Positions 1 through 9,641 of a DNA stretch of 64,000 nucleotides are shown here, piece after piece (positions within the stretch are counted from its first letter, which is position 1; each line of letters starts with the position of its first letter). Below the pieces are notes generated by a model, which saw nothing but the letters and a program-made list of their open reading frames with translations, ran no database searches and was not told where the DNA came from. The DNA comes from Palsa-504 sp963790065. Its GTDB lineage: Bacteria; Actinomycetota; Actinomycetes; Streptosporangiales; Streptosporangiaceae. The DNA lies in the NCBI GenBank assembly GCA_963790065.1, contig CAWBNK010000002.1, positions 220,609 to 284,608 on the forward strand, written 5' to 3'. Position numbers and translations under genes: made by a program.

Positions 1-74
1 GACTGGGCAGCTGGCCCGAGCATGGCGCCGGTCTGCATCCCTCTCGTCACACCAGCCCCGTGTCCCCCAAGATC

Positions 75-150
75 GGGGTGGATTCGGGTTCGCGGGTGGA
101 TCCGGGGGACTAGGAGCCACCGGATCCACCCCGGAACCCGGATCCACCCC
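75..150. repeat. 31-bp inverted repeat, long hairpin
   Basis: Bases 75-105 and 120-150 are near-perfect reverse complements (three mismatches in 31) around a 14-nt spacer, each arm built around GGTGGATCCGG-like blocks. It lies downstream of the leftward CDS at 223. It could act as a terminator in either direction, but no T-tract follows either arm, so it could equally be a repetitive extragenic palindrome. Nothing else was recognised in bases 1-222. Confidence 0.6.
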
Positions 151-222
151 GCAAATGTGACGGCTGGGACCGGTGATCCTGGCGGGTGCTGCGCAAGCCA
201 GTGACCGCGGACGATTACCTGA

Positions 223-666
223 TCACCGGTCGGGCGCGGTCGCGATGACGACCTGTCGCGCCTGTGGCCTAGCGGCTTGGGAGCGGTTTTTCGGCCGGGC
301 CGGCCTGACGGGGGATGCTGATCGGGCCGGCCTGACGGGGGATGCTGATCGGGCCGGCCTGACGGGGGATGCTGATCGGGCCGGCCTGGCGGGGGATGCT
401 GATCGGGCCGGCCGGGGGCGGGCCAGGCTGGCCATGTGCGCGCCAGGGCCGTCGCGGCCCGCGGCGCGGGCCAGTTGCGCCAGTAGCTCCTCTGGGCCCG
501 CGGACGCCTCGTCGGCGAGCTGCCACTCCCGGACGATGGTCCACCCCTCGGGGCCGGGATCGAAGATGCCGCCCGCGAAGCAGCCGGCCGCGTCCAGCGC
601 CACGATCCCGGGGTCATCGTCAGAGAGGCCCTGCAGGTAGCCGGCCGCGTCGAGCAGGGACACCAC
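223..666 (-). CDS. Hypothetical protein with nine-residue C-terminal repeats, possibly 5'-truncated
   Basis: No family was recognised. The first ~80 residues look like a genuine globular segment (DAAGYLQGLSDDDPGIVALD and on). The tail then becomes a low-complexity Pro/Ala/Arg/Ser stretch built from a nine-residue repeat, PARSASPVR. Plausible protein continues upstream of the GTG at 666 with no ATG or GTG, back to about 780, where an in-frame TAA lies just beyond (near 790). The gene may therefore use a CTG start or have lost its 5' end. It lies immediately downstream of the topoisomerase gene on the same strand. Function unknown. Confidence 0.45.
   Translation of the reverse strand: MVSLLDAAGYLQGLSDDDPGIVALDAAGCFAGGIFDPGPEGWTIVREWQLADEASAGPEELLAQLARAAGRDGPGAHMASLARPRPARSASPARPARSASPVRPARSASPVRPARSASPVRPARPKNRSQAARPQARQVVIATAPDR
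301..408. repeat. Four tandem copies of a 27-bp repeat
   Basis: Units at 301-327, 328-354, 355-381 and 382-408. The first three are identical and the fourth has one substitution. Because 27 is a multiple of three, each unit adds nine residues to the tail of the leftward protein without breaking its frame. Confidence 0.9.
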
Positions 667-829
667 GCTGCGCGCGACGTGCAGGGCACTGGCGCCGGCG
701 CTGTCGAGCCGCCACCAGGCGCGCGCCCGCAGGAACTGGGATACCAGAATCGCCTTGGTCGCGAACAGTGATGGTATCAGTGCTCGGGGTTACACAGCGC
801 TGAATGGCTCAGGTAGCGCGGTGAATGGC

Positions 830-2926
830 TCAGGTGTCGATGCGGGAGGGGTCGAGCTCGGCCGCGCCGGCCACGATGAAGTCCCGGCGGGGAGCCACCT
901 CGGTCCCCATCAGCAGGTTGAACATCTCGGCGGCCACGGTGGCGTCCTCGATCCTGATCCGGCGCAGGGTCCGGTGCCGCGGGTCCATGGTGGTCTCGGC
1001 CAGCTGGTGGGCGTCCATCTCGCCCAGGCCCTTGTACCGCTGCACCGGCTCCTTCCAGCGCTGGCCGCGCCGCTCCAGGTCGAGCAGCGTGCGGGTCAGC
1101 TCGGCGTCGGAGTAGGTGTACCGGTACTTGTCCTGGCCCTTGCGCACGTTCATCAGCTCGATCCGGTGCAGCGGCGGGACGCCGGTGTAGACCCGCCCGG
1201 CCTCCAGCATTGGCCGTAGGTAGCGGTAGAACAGGGTCAGCAGCAGGGTGCGGATATGGGCACCGTCGACATCCGCGTCCGCGAGAAAGATCACTCGCTG
1301 GTAGCGGGCCGAGTCCAGGTCGAACGAGCTGCCCGAGCCCGCCCCGACGACCTGGATGATGGCGGCGCACTCGGCGTTCTTCAGCATGTCGGCCAGCGAG
1401 GCCTTCTGCACGTTGAGGATCTTGCCGCGGATCGGCAGCAGGGCCTGGAACTCCGAGTCCCGGGCCTGCCTGGCCGTGCCCAGCGCGGAATCGCCCTCGA
1501 CGATGAATAGCTCACTGCGGTCGTCGGCGGACCGGCAGTCGACCAGCTTGGCCGGCAGCGACGAGCTGGCCAGCGCCGACTTGCGCCGCTGGTTGTCGCG
1601 ATGCTCACGGGCGGCGATGCGCGCCTTGGCCGCCGAGGCCACCTTCTCCAGGACTGAGCGGGCCTGCTGCTTGGCGCCGCGCGGCGGGGTCTCCAGGTAG
1701 GCCTTGAGCTGCGCGCCCACGACCTGGGTCACGATCCGGGAGGCGGCCGGGGTGCCGAGCACCTCCTTGGTCTGGCCCTCGAACTGCGGCTCGGGCAGCC
1801 GGACCGAGATCACCGCGACCAGGCCCTCGAGCACGTCCTCCTTGGTCACCGGCTCGTCGCCGTTCTTCAGCAGCCGGGCCGCGCGGAGCTGGTCGTTCAT
1901 GGTGCGGACCATGGCCCGCTCGAAGCCGGTCACGTGGGTGCCGCCGTGCGGGGTGGCGATGACGTTGACGAACGAGCGGACCACGGAGTCGTAGCCGCTC
2001 CCCCACTGCACCGCGACGTCCACGTTGAGCTCGCGCTCCACCTCGGTGGGCGTCATGTGCCCCCGGTCGTCGAGCACCGGGATCGTCTCGGTGAAGTTCC
2101 CGGAACCGGTCAGCCGCAGTACCTCGCTGACCGCCTCGCCGGAGCCCAGGTGGGCGCAGAACTCGCTGATGCCGCCGTCGAAGCGGAACTCGGCCTGGCG
2201 CGGTTCCTCGCCTTCCTCGCGGATGGCGATGCCCAGGCCGGGCACCAGGTAGGCGGTCTGCCTGGCCCGTTCGGCCAGCGCGTCGAAGCTGAACCGGGCG
2301 TCGCGCAGGAAGACCTGGCGGTCCGGCCAGAACCTGATCCGGGTGCCGGTGGCCTTCCTGGCCAGCCGGCCCAGCTGGCGCAGGCCCGACTTCCTGGCGA
2401 AGTCCGCGTCCGGGCCGGGCCCGGCGAACTCGCCGGTGACGCCGCGGCGGAAGCTGGCCGCCCAGGTCCGCCCGTCCCGGTCCACCTCGACGTCCAGCCG
2501 CACGGCCAGCGCGTTGACCACCGAGGCGCCTACGCCGTGCAGGCCGCCGGAGGCGGTGTAGGAGCCGCCGCCGAACTTGCCGCCCGCGTGCAGCCGGGTC
2601 ATGACCAGCTCCACGCCGGTCAGCTTGGTCTTGCGCTCCACGTCGATCGGGATGCCGCGGCCGTTGTCCCTGACCTCGGCCGAGCCGTCCACGTGCAGGA
2701 TGACCTCGATCCGCGAGCAGTGGCCGCCCAGCGCCTCGTCCACCCCGTTGTCGAAGATCTCCCACAGGCAGTGCTGCAGGCCGCGGCCGTCGGTGGACCC
2801 GACGTACATGCCGGGACGCTTGCGCACCGCGTCCAGGCCCTCCAGGACCGACAGGTGCCGGGCGGTGTAGGCGTCGGCGGCTTTGCCGTCGGCGGGCACC
2901 CGGGTAGCGGTGGTGAGGGCGGTCAC
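830..2926 (-). CDS. parE: DNA topoisomerase IV subunit B / gyrase B-like ATPase subunit
   Basis: Type IIA topoisomerase B subunit of 698 residues. It binds and hydrolyses ATP and pairs with a ParC/GyrA-type subunit to pass DNA duplexes. The GHKL ATPase domain is N-terminal (RKRPGMYVGST, then DNGVDEA and DNGRGIPI, then GGLHGVGASVVNAL). The transducer follows. The Toprim/TOPRIM-C part carries FIVEGDSA, PIRGKILNV and FLADADVDGAHI. GTG start at 2926 with GGAAGGAG about a dozen bases upstream. The position beside a CxxC protein and the principal sigma gene matches the second gyrB-like gene of streptomycetes rather than the dnaA-recF-gyrB locus, so ParE is the better label. Confidence 0.93.
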   Translation of the reverse strand: MTALTTATRVPADGKAADAYTARHLSVLEGLDAVRKRPGMYVGSTDGRGLQHCLWEIFDNGVDEALGGHCSRIEVILHVDGSAEVRDNGRGIPIDVERKTKLTGVELVMTRLHAGGKFGGGSYTASGGLHGVGASVVNALAVRLDVEVDRDGRTWAASFRRGVTGEFAGPGPDADFARKSGLRQLGRLARKATGTRIRFWPDRQVFLRDARFSFDALAERARQTAYLVPGLGIAIREEGEEPRQAEFRFDGGISEFCAHLGSGEAVSEVLRLTGSGNFTETIPVLDDRGHMTPTEVERELNVDVAVQWGSGYDSVVRSFVNVIATPHGGTHVTGFERAMVRTMNDQLRAARLLKNGDEPVTKEDVLEGLVAVISVRLPEPQFEGQTKEVLGTPAASRIVTQVVGAQLKAYLETPPRGAKQQARSVLEKVASAAKARIAAREHRDNQRRKSALASSSLPAKLVDCRSADDRSELFIVEGDSALGTARQARDSEFQALLPIRGKILNVQKASLADMLKNAECAAIIQVVGAGSGSSFDLDSARYQRVIFLADADVDGAHIRTLLLTLFYRYLRPMLEAGRVYTGVPPLHRIELMNVRKGQDKYRYTYSDAELTRTLLDLERRGQRWKEPVQRYKGLGEMDAHQLAETTMDPRHRTLRRIRIEDATVAAEMFNLLMGTEVAPRRDFIVAGAAELDPSRIDT

Positions 2927-3326
2927 GGCCGGCCGGTCTCCTTCCGGAAGCGGCCCCGCGCCGGGGCCTATCGAACAGAGTAGCGTCTCCGCGAGGTGGC
3001 GGCGGCCACGCCACGCGATGGCCCGCGGGTAATCCCAGACTCACCCCGACGAATGCATCATCCGGCCCCAATCTGGGTACATCGTAGGTAGAGACACACG
3101 GTGCCTGTGTGCCGCCGGTAATGCCAAGCGACCGGCGGGGCACGGGCACCATGTGTCCCTGGCAGCAAAGTAAACACGGAGCGTCCAGGGCCGGTTTCGC
3201 TTGTGGCGTACACCATCCCGAGTGGGGAACGCGGACGGGTGGGTATGTGTTGCACTGAGCTGTAGGAACGAAAACTCAGGGCCATACGGATGTAGAAGCC
3301 GGAGGCACGACGCGAGGGAGGCGACG
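2927..3326. promoter_or_regulatory. 400-bp divergent intergenic region between parE and the CxxC protein gene
   Basis: No convincing gene in either direction. It must hold the promoters of the leftward topoisomerase gene and of the rightward small gene starting at 3327. No hexamer pair or operator stands out clearly enough to name. Confidence 0.4.
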
Positions 3327-3536
3327 TTGACTGGAGCCATAGCCCCCACAAGGCCGCTGACTGCTCTGGATGTCTGCGATCGTTGCGGCGCCCAGGCGTA
3401 TGTTCGCGTGCTACTTGCCAACTCGGGAGAGCTTCTGTTCTGCGCGCATCACGGCCGGGTGCACGCCCAGGCGCTGGCCAAGGTGGCGATCGACATCCAG
3501 GACGAGAGCAACCGGCTATCGGAGCCGCAGCCGTAA
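3327..3536 (+). CDS. Small CxxC protein, DUF7455-type
   Basis: Protein of 69 residues with CDRCGA near residue 15 and CAHH about 20 residues later, a Cys2-CysHis layout that suggests one bound metal ion. The TTG at 3327 is chosen because GGGAGG lies seven bases upstream; the open frame extends further 5' but without a ribosome site. Short proteins of this type occur between the topoisomerase B gene and hrdB in many actinomycetes. Their role is not established. A strong factor-independent terminator follows at 3586. Confidence 0.8.
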   Translation: MTGAIAPTRPLTALDVCDRCGAQAYVRVLLANSGELLFCAHHGRVHAQALAKVAIDIQDESNRLSEPQP

Positions 3537-3585
3537 CGCAGGCTGAGGAGTAGGCCGGCAACGACGCCGGCCGTCGGCGTGGGAC

Positions 3586-3619
3586 GCCGACGCCAGTAAC
3601 TGACTGGCGTCGGCTTTTT
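3586..3619 (+). terminator. Factor-independent terminator of the small CxxC gene
   Basis: Perfect 12-bp stem GCCGACGCCAGT (3586-3597) with ACTGGCGTCGGC (3603-3614), a 5-nt loop, then TTTTT at 3615-3619. The T-tract makes it directional for rightward transcription. Confidence 0.92.
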
Positions 3620-3784
3620 GCTGCCCGGACCCGGCGCAGCCGCTGCGGATCGCCGCGGCGCAGCCGATGCGGAATGCCGACGCTTGCCGCGGGTGCAGTC
3701 GCTGCGGAGCCGCCAACGCGGAGCGCCGAATGCCGCGGGTGCAGCCGGCGCGGAATGTGGCGGTGCAGCCGCCTCGGAACGTAA

Positions 3785-3833
3785 TGAAACCCGGGCTTCA
3801 CCACGCTGGAGGGCGGTGAAACCCGGGTTTCAC
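3785..3833. repeat. Paired palindromes between the sigma gene and its neighbour
   Basis: GTGAAACCCGGGTTTCAC (3816-3833) is a perfect 18-bp palindrome. A second, one-mismatch version lies at 3785-3800. The rest of the gap (3620-3902) is a degenerate G/C-rich repeat with no convincing gene. The pair lies downstream of hrdB and could end its transcript or bind a dimeric protein. Confidence 0.7.
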
Positions 3834-3902
3834 TCCGCTTGGAGCGGCCTGCGGGCCGCTGCGGAGCCGTTCCGGAGCGGCGCTCCGAGGCCGACTCGCG
3901 GG

Positions 3903-5375
3903 TTAGTCCAGGTAGTCGCGGAGGACCTGAGAGCGGCTGGGGTGCCGCAGTTTGGACATGGTCTTGGACTCGATCTGGCGGATCCGCTCCCGGGTCACGC
4001 CGTAGACCTTGCCGATCTCGTCCAGGGTCTTGGGCTGCCCGTCGGTCAGCCCGAACCGCATCGAGACCACGCCGGCCTCGCGCTCGGACAGCGTGTCCAG
4101 CACCGAGTGCAGCTGCTCCTGCAGCAGCGTGAAGCTGACCGCCTCGCCGGGCTGGATCGCCTCGGAGTCCTCGATCAGGTCGCCGAACTCGCTGTCGCCG
4201 TCCTCACCGAGCGGAGTGTGCAAGGAGATCGGCTCGCGGCCGTACTTCTGCACCTCGACGACCTTCTCCGGGGTCATGTCCAGCTCGACGGCCAGTTCCT
4301 CCGGGGTCGGCTCACGGCCCAGATCCTGGAGCATCTGCCGCTGCACCCGGGCCAGCTTGTTGATGACCTCCACCATGTGCACCGGGATGCGGATGGTACG
4401 GGCCTGATCCGCCATGGCACGCGTGATGGCCTGCCGGATCCACCAGGTGGCGTACGTGGAGAACTTGTAGCCCTTGGTGTAGTCGAACTTCTCCACGGCC
4501 CGGATCAGGCCCAGGTTCCCTTCCTGGATCAGGTCCAGGAACAGCATCCCGCGGCCGGTGTACCGCTTGGCTAGCGATACGACCAGCCGCAGGTTCGCCT
4601 CGAGCAGGTGGTTCTTGGCCCGGGTGCCGTCCTCGGCGATCCATTCCATGTCGATGCGCTGGTCGGTGTTCAGCACGTGGCCGCCCTCGGCCAGCTTCTC
4701 CTCAGCGAACAGGCCGGCCTCGATCCGCTTGGCCAGCTCGACTTCCTGCTCGGCGTTGAGCAGGGGGACCTTGCCGATCTGCTTCAGGTAGTCCTTGACC
4801 GGGTCGGCCGTCGCACCCGCCACCGCGACCTGCGCGGCGGGCAGGTCATCGTCGTCGTCGCCGAAGACGTAGATCTCCTCGTCCTCGCCGCCGCCGTCCG
4901 GGGCGATCTTGACCACCCGCGCGTCCGAGGCCTCGGGCCCCTCGGGTCCGTCGGCTTCTGTGTCGGCTTCAGCGGCGGCCGGCTCGGGCCCGTCGCCCTC
5001 CGCCTCGCCGACGACCAGGTCGTCGGCGACCAGCTCGTCGGCGACCTCGACCACGTCGACCGACAAGTCGGGCTCGTCCAGGTCACCCTGGGCGAGCGCG
5101 GCCTGGATATCCGCGTCGTCCGCGTCGACCAGGTCGAAATCATCCAGGTCTGTGCTGTCCAGGTCTGTGCTATCCAGGTCTGTGCTGTCCAGGCCTGGCG
5201 CGTCGTCGAGATCTACCGCGGCCAGGCTGGCTTCCGCGTCGGCGCGCTCCTCGGGACCATGCTCGTCCGGGGCAGGGCTCGGCGCCTGGACCGTCTGATC
5301 TTCGACGGCCACGGGCTGCTGGCCCGACGTCCTGAGGTGCTTCCGCGCTGCGGAGTTAGCAGCGCTCACGACCAC
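3903..5375 (-). CDS. hrdB: RNA polymerase principal sigma factor (HrdB/SigA type)
   Basis: Essential group 1 sigma-70. A long acidic Asp/Glu-rich N-terminal extension precedes region 1.2 (DPVKDYLKQIGKVPLLNAE). Region 2 follows with GNLGLIRAVEKFDYTKGYKF and YATWWIRQAITRA, then region 3, and region 4 at the C-terminus (TLDEIGKVYGVTRERIRQIE). The acidic extension holds three copies of LDSTD. An ATG at 5390 is in frame but has no ribosome site; GGAAGGGG lies five bases before the GTG at 5375, which is preferred. A GTG two codons later is also possible. The extension is typical of actinomycete HrdB and absent from the E. coli protein. Confidence 0.96.
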   Translation of the reverse strand: MVVSAANSAARKHLRTSGQQPVAVEDQTVQAPSPAPDEHGPEERADAEASLAAVDLDDAPGLDSTDLDSTDLDSTDLDDFDLVDADDADIQAALAQGDLDEPDLSVDVVEVADELVADDLVVGEAEGDGPEPAAAEADTEADGPEGPEASDARVVKIAPDGGGEDEEIYVFGDDDDDLPAAQVAVAGATADPVKDYLKQIGKVPLLNAEQEVELAKRIEAGLFAEEKLAEGGHVLNTDQRIDMEWIAEDGTRAKNHLLEANLRLVVSLAKRYTGRGMLFLDLIQEGNLGLIRAVEKFDYTKGYKFSTYATWWIRQAITRAMADQARTIRIPVHMVEVINKLARVQRQMLQDLGREPTPEELAVELDMTPEKVVEVQKYGREPISLHTPLGEDGDSEFGDLIEDSEAIQPGEAVSFTLLQEQLHSVLDTLSEREAGVVSMRFGLTDGQPKTLDEIGKVYGVTRERIRQIESKTMSKLRHPSRSQVLRDYLD

Positions 5376-5492
5376 GGTCACCCCTTCCATCGCTGGCTAG
5401 ATGTCACTAGGGACTGATTCAACCCGCCTGCCTCCCACTCAACACCATAGGCTGCGACCGGGAGTGACTTGTACGCCTCCGCCCGGGCACCG

Positions 5493-7563
5493 TCACCGCC
5501 GGCCGCCCGAGGGCACGTGCATGACCAGCACGGTGACGTCGTCGTCTTGATCGTGACCTGCGAGCATATGATCAACCAGGTACTCCAGCAGCCGTTCCGG
5601 GTGGCCGAGCACGCTGGAATCGGCGCGTGCGGCCACGGCCGCCAGCTCGTCGAGACCTGCGTCCAGACCACGATTCCTGTTCTCTACCAGCCCGTCGGAA
5701 TAGAAGACCGCCGTGCTGCCGGGCCGCAGGTTGAACGGGTGCTGTTTTCTCGGGCTGGCCCAGCCGAGTGGGGTGCCCGCTTCTACACCGTCGAACCGCG
5801 GCGCGGTGCCCGCTTCTAGAACAAGAGCGGGCAGGTGCCCGGCATTCCCGAGCATGCCGTCGCCGGTCTCCGGGTCGATGACCAGATAGGCGACGGTGGT
5901 GACCTGCTCCTCAGGCTCGGTGGCGCTGAACAGCCGGTCCAGGCCGCCCAGGACCGCGGCCGGGCGGGAGTCGGTCAGGGCCAGCGCGCGCAGCGCGTTG
6001 CGCACCCGCCCCATGCCGGCCGCGGCGGTGAGCCCTTTGCCCATGACGTCGCCGACCGCCACCGCCAGCCGCTGGTCGGCCAGCCGGAACGCGTCGTACC
6101 AGTCGCCGCCGATCTCCATGTTCTTGGCTACCGGCCGGTAGCTGGCCGCCAGGACCAGGCCGGGCAGGACGGGCAGGACGTCGGGCAGCAGGCTACGCTG
6201 CAGCGTCTCGGCCGTGGTGTGCTCCCGCTCGTACAGCCCGGCCCGCTCCACGGCCAGCGAGCACTGGCCGGCCAGCGCCTCCAGGAAGACCCGTTCCTCC
6301 TCGGTGATCCGCCGCGGGCGGCCGAATGAGAACCGCAGCGCGCCCAGCGGCGCGCCCGCGGCCAGCAGCGGCAGGCCTACCCAGGAACGCTCGTCGGAGT
6401 CGGCGGCCACCGTGGCCGGGTCGATGTCGAGCTCGCCCTCGAACTGCCTGCGCAGGTCGGCCGGGTCCTCGACCAGCACGGGGCGACGGGTCGCGATGGC
6501 CTTGGTCATCACGCTCGGGGACTCCAGGGTCAGCGGCCCGCCCGCCGAGTCGGGCGCGCCGACCATCCCGTCGTCGTTGACCACCCGCAGCCGGGCGCCG
6601 TCGGCCTCGAGCAGCGCCACGGCCGAGCGCAGCGCGCCGATCGCGGTCCGGCCCACCTCGGTGATGACCTCCACCACCTGCTCCACGGTGAGCGCCTCGG
6701 CCAGCATGGAGGTGGCCTGCTGCAGCCGCGCGGTGCGCAGCGCCGCGGCCGACAACTGCTCGGTCAGCCGGCCGCGCATCTCCTCGGCCTCGCGCTGGCT
6801 GGTCACGTCGGTGCTGGCGCCGACCCACTCGACGATCTTGCCGTCCCGCTCGATCGGCACCGCCCGCACGTCGTAGTGCCGGTACGAGCCGCCCTTGGTC
6901 CTGATCCGGTACCGGTCGTCGAAGACCTTGCCGGTCCGGACGCACTCACGCCAGTCGCGCTCGACCCGCTCCCGGTCCTCCGGGTGGATCGAGGCCAGCC
7001 AGCCGTGCCCGATGTACTCCTCGGCGCTCTGCCCGGTGATCCAGCGGAACTCGGGCGAGTCTTCCTTCATCGCGCCGTCGGGCGCCGCCACCCAGACCAC
7101 CTGGGCCCCGCCCTGGACCAGCGAGCGGTAGCGCTCCTCGCTGCGCCTGATCTGCTCCTCGCCCGCGCGCCCGGCGCCCTCGAGCAGGGTGAGGCCCACA
7201 CCGGCGATCGCCCCGGCCGCGTCGTGCAGCGGGAACCAGGAGGCGTCGGCGCTGGCCCCGGCTTCAGCCGCGGGGTAGCCGGGCTCTTGGACCGGCGCGC
7301 CGTCGCCCAGCACCTTGCGCAGCGCGACCGCGGCCCGGGCCGCGGCGTCCTCGGGCCACAGGTCGGCGGGGAGCTTGCCGACGTGGTTCTGCTTCCGGCC
7401 GGCCGCAGATCCGCGCCAGGGCAGCATTCACCCAGCGGAAGCGCAGGTCGGGCCCGAACAGGGCCAAGCCGACAGGCGCCTCGCGCATCAGCATGTCCAC
7501 CAGAGCGGCCTGGGACGGATCACGTTGCCTGGGCACAGACGTCTCCATGCTCACGACGGACAC
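5493..7563 (-). CDS. PAS-GAF-PP2C (SpoIIE-type) protein phosphatase, frameshifted in the first PAS domain
   Basis: Sensor phosphatase for the partner-switching network, expected to dephosphorylate anti-anti-sigma proteins. The PAS start (EAPVGLALFGPDLRFRWVNA) is read from a GTG at 7563. The frame then breaks near 7386, where one extra C separates ARICGRPEAE from HVGKLPADLW. The rest is continuous: a second PAS/PAC (SEERYRSL, WITGQSAEEY), a GAF domain (about 220-370 of the downstream part), and a C-terminal SpoIIE phosphatase with GGDWYDAF, VGDVMGKG, YSDGL and DDVTVLV metal-binding motifs. All catalytic residues seen are intact. Either the gene is a recent pseudogene or the base is an assembly error. 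Confidence 0.85.
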
Positions 7564-7828
7564 CCGCTTGCCGCTCCGGGGCCAGCCGCTGGGAGGACTG
7601 CCATCGGCGGCTCCTTCCCCGGGGTCGTCGTTCCCGCAGCCAACCAGTTAAGCGTGCCACAGTCAGGCAATCGGTGCGGCCCGGAAAGCGGATTCGCGGA
7701 CAGCGAACGGCGATCTACCCCGCACGTCAGGATGGTCCGCGTGTCGCGTGTCGTTTATGAGGCGGAATTACAGCGGGCATGACACCGTAGCATAGCGTCC
7801 GCATGTCCAGATCTGAGAGGCTATCAGG

Positions 7829-9457
7829 GTGAGCCCGCAAAGCCGTCGTAGCCAGCCCCCTTCAGGTCCGACCCCAGGCGGCTCAGGCGGCGGGCTGCGC
7901 GGAGGGGCCGCCCCGCCGCCGAACGCGCTGTTCGCCGAGATGCTCAAGGCGGCCCGTGAGCTGCTGGCCGTGCGCAGCCCGCTGGACGCGGAGCTCATGG
8001 TCAGCGAGCTGCTCGGCACCTGGTGGGGACAGCGCGGGACGAGATCGGGCCGCCGCCGCGCGGCCTCGGTCGAGCAGCTGGTCGGCGAGGGACTGGTCGA
8101 CTACGCGGCCGGCCAGCGCAGCCCGGCGGCGCTAGCGCTGCTGTCCGGCATCGCCTGCCTGGGCACCCCGCGGCAGGCGGCCAAGGCCGAGCGCGCCGCC
8201 CTGGACCTGATCGAGAACGGCGTGCCCTGCCCGGGCTGGGCCGAGCACCTGGGCGCGGTGACCTCCGCCGACTGCTACGTCAACCCGGACACCCTGGGCG
8301 ACCAGGACGAGGTCATCTGCACCTTCAGCTACGCCGGGGAAGAGCCGCACGCGCTGGTCACCGTGGTGGACTACAACGCCGACGGGATGATCCGCGACGG
8401 CTGGGTCACCTCGCGGGTGGACAAGCTGCTCGACCACTGCCGCGAGGCCAGCACCCAGCGCGGCGCCGAGGGCAAGTACGCCTTCCGGCAGCTGGACCCG
8501 GGCCAGGCCCGGCACATGCTGGAGACCGCGCTGACCACCACCGACGAGGCGACCGAGCCCGCGGTCAGCGAGTCCTTCCCCTCCTACCACGCGTTCATCC
8601 GGGCCCGGATCAGGGCCCTGCCGCCGCACCGCGGCCGCACGCTGGCCCTGACCGGGCCGCGCCGGCAGTCCTGGAGCAAGGACCGCCGGGCCATGCTGGC
8701 CGCCGAGTTCCTGGCCTCCGACGAGGCGGAAGACCTGTCCGACCGGGGTTCGGCCTCGCACTGCGCCGACCGGATCATCGACTACGGCTGCGACCGGGAC
8801 TTCGGCCGCCCGCTGCGGATGAGCCCGGGCAAGGTGGAGATGTTCCTGCTGGGCTGGCTGCCGCGCAAGGTGATGCTGTCCTTCGCCGAGCAGGACGCCA
8901 TGCCGCACGTGCTGGCCGCGTGGGTCCGCTGGGCGGGGCGCCGCCGCGGGCTGGATGAGGCGGTGGTGACCGAGACCCTGGAGTCCGTGTTCAACTCGAT
9001 GGGCGTGTTCGCGCAGGCCTACCGGGACCCGGCGGAGTTCGGGCTGGACTACGTGCTGGTCCGGCGGCTGCTGCCGGACGGTGACCTGGAGGCCCTGCCG
9101 CGCCGCGCGTTCGCGTTCGGCGTGCTCGAGGGCTGGCATTCCGGCACCGACCTGAGCAGCCTGGACCCGGCTGACCCGCAGGACCGCCGGGCGCTGCTGG
9201 CCGCCGACCACGCCACCCCGGCCCCGGGCGGCGTCGGCCGGCACATCGAGCGGCACTTGGTGCTGGCCGACCGGCTGTGGCGCGGCGACCCGCCCGAGCT
9301 GTGGGAGGCGGCGCAGCGGCTGCTCGACGCCGGCCAGGACCGGCACCTGGTCCTGCACGCGCTGATGGCCGTGCTGGACCACACCAGCGGCGACGAGGCC
9401 GCCCTGATCGCCGTCCTGCGCGAACTCGACGGCGACGAGCCCGAGGGGCCCCCGTGA
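7829..9457 (+). CDS. Conserved hypothetical protein, 542 residues
   Basis: Soluble protein with a disordered Pro/Gly-rich start, then a mostly helical body beginning NALFAEMLKAARELL. No catalytic motif or known domain was recognised. GTG start at 7829, diverging from the phosphatase gene across 265 bp. The high third-position GC and length indicate a real gene, and proteins with this kind of start (ALFAEMLKAA...LDAE) are widespread in actinobacteria. The 184-bp gap after it contains only imperfect G/C-rich repeats. Confidence 0.75.
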   Translation: MSPQSRRSQPPSGPTPGGSGGGLRGGAAPPPNALFAEMLKAARELLAVRSPLDAELMVSELLGTWWGQRGTRSGRRRAASVEQLVGEGLVDYAAGQRSPAALALLSGIACLGTPRQAAKAERAALDLIENGVPCPGWAEHLGAVTSADCYVNPDTLGDQDEVICTFSYAGEEPHALVTVVDYNADGMIRDGWVTSRVDKLLDHCREASTQRGAEGKYAFRQLDPGQARHMLETALTTTDEATEPAVSESFPSYHAFIRARIRALPPHRGRTLALTGPRRQSWSKDRRAMLAAEFLASDEAEDLSDRGSASHCADRIIDYGCDRDFGRPLRMSPGKVEMFLLGWLPRKVMLSFAEQDAMPHVLAAWVRWAGRRRGLDEAVVTETLESVFNSMGVFAQAYRDPAEFGLDYVLVRRLLPDGDLEALPRRAFAFGVLEGWHSGTDLSSLDPADPQDRRALLAADHATPAPGGVGRHIERHLVLADRLWRGDPPELWEAAQRLLDAGQDRHLVLHALMAVLDHTSGDEAALIAVLRELDGDEPEGPP

Positions 9458-9641
9458 GCCAAAGGGCTCGCCGCCGTCTGGACTGAGGAGCCCGGGGCCC
9501 CGCGAGCCAAAGGCGCGCGGCGCTGCCTGGACTGACGAGCGAGGAACGAGCGAGGAGGGAAGCAAGCGCCTTAAAAGCGCGCCGGAGGCGAGTGGGGAAA
9601 CAGAGCACCACGGACCGTTCGGCATATTCAGAGGTCTGGCC

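Noticed and set aside
301..408. CRISPR array
   Set aside because: Units are directly adjacent with no spacers, and no cas gene is present. The same applies to 54900-54980.
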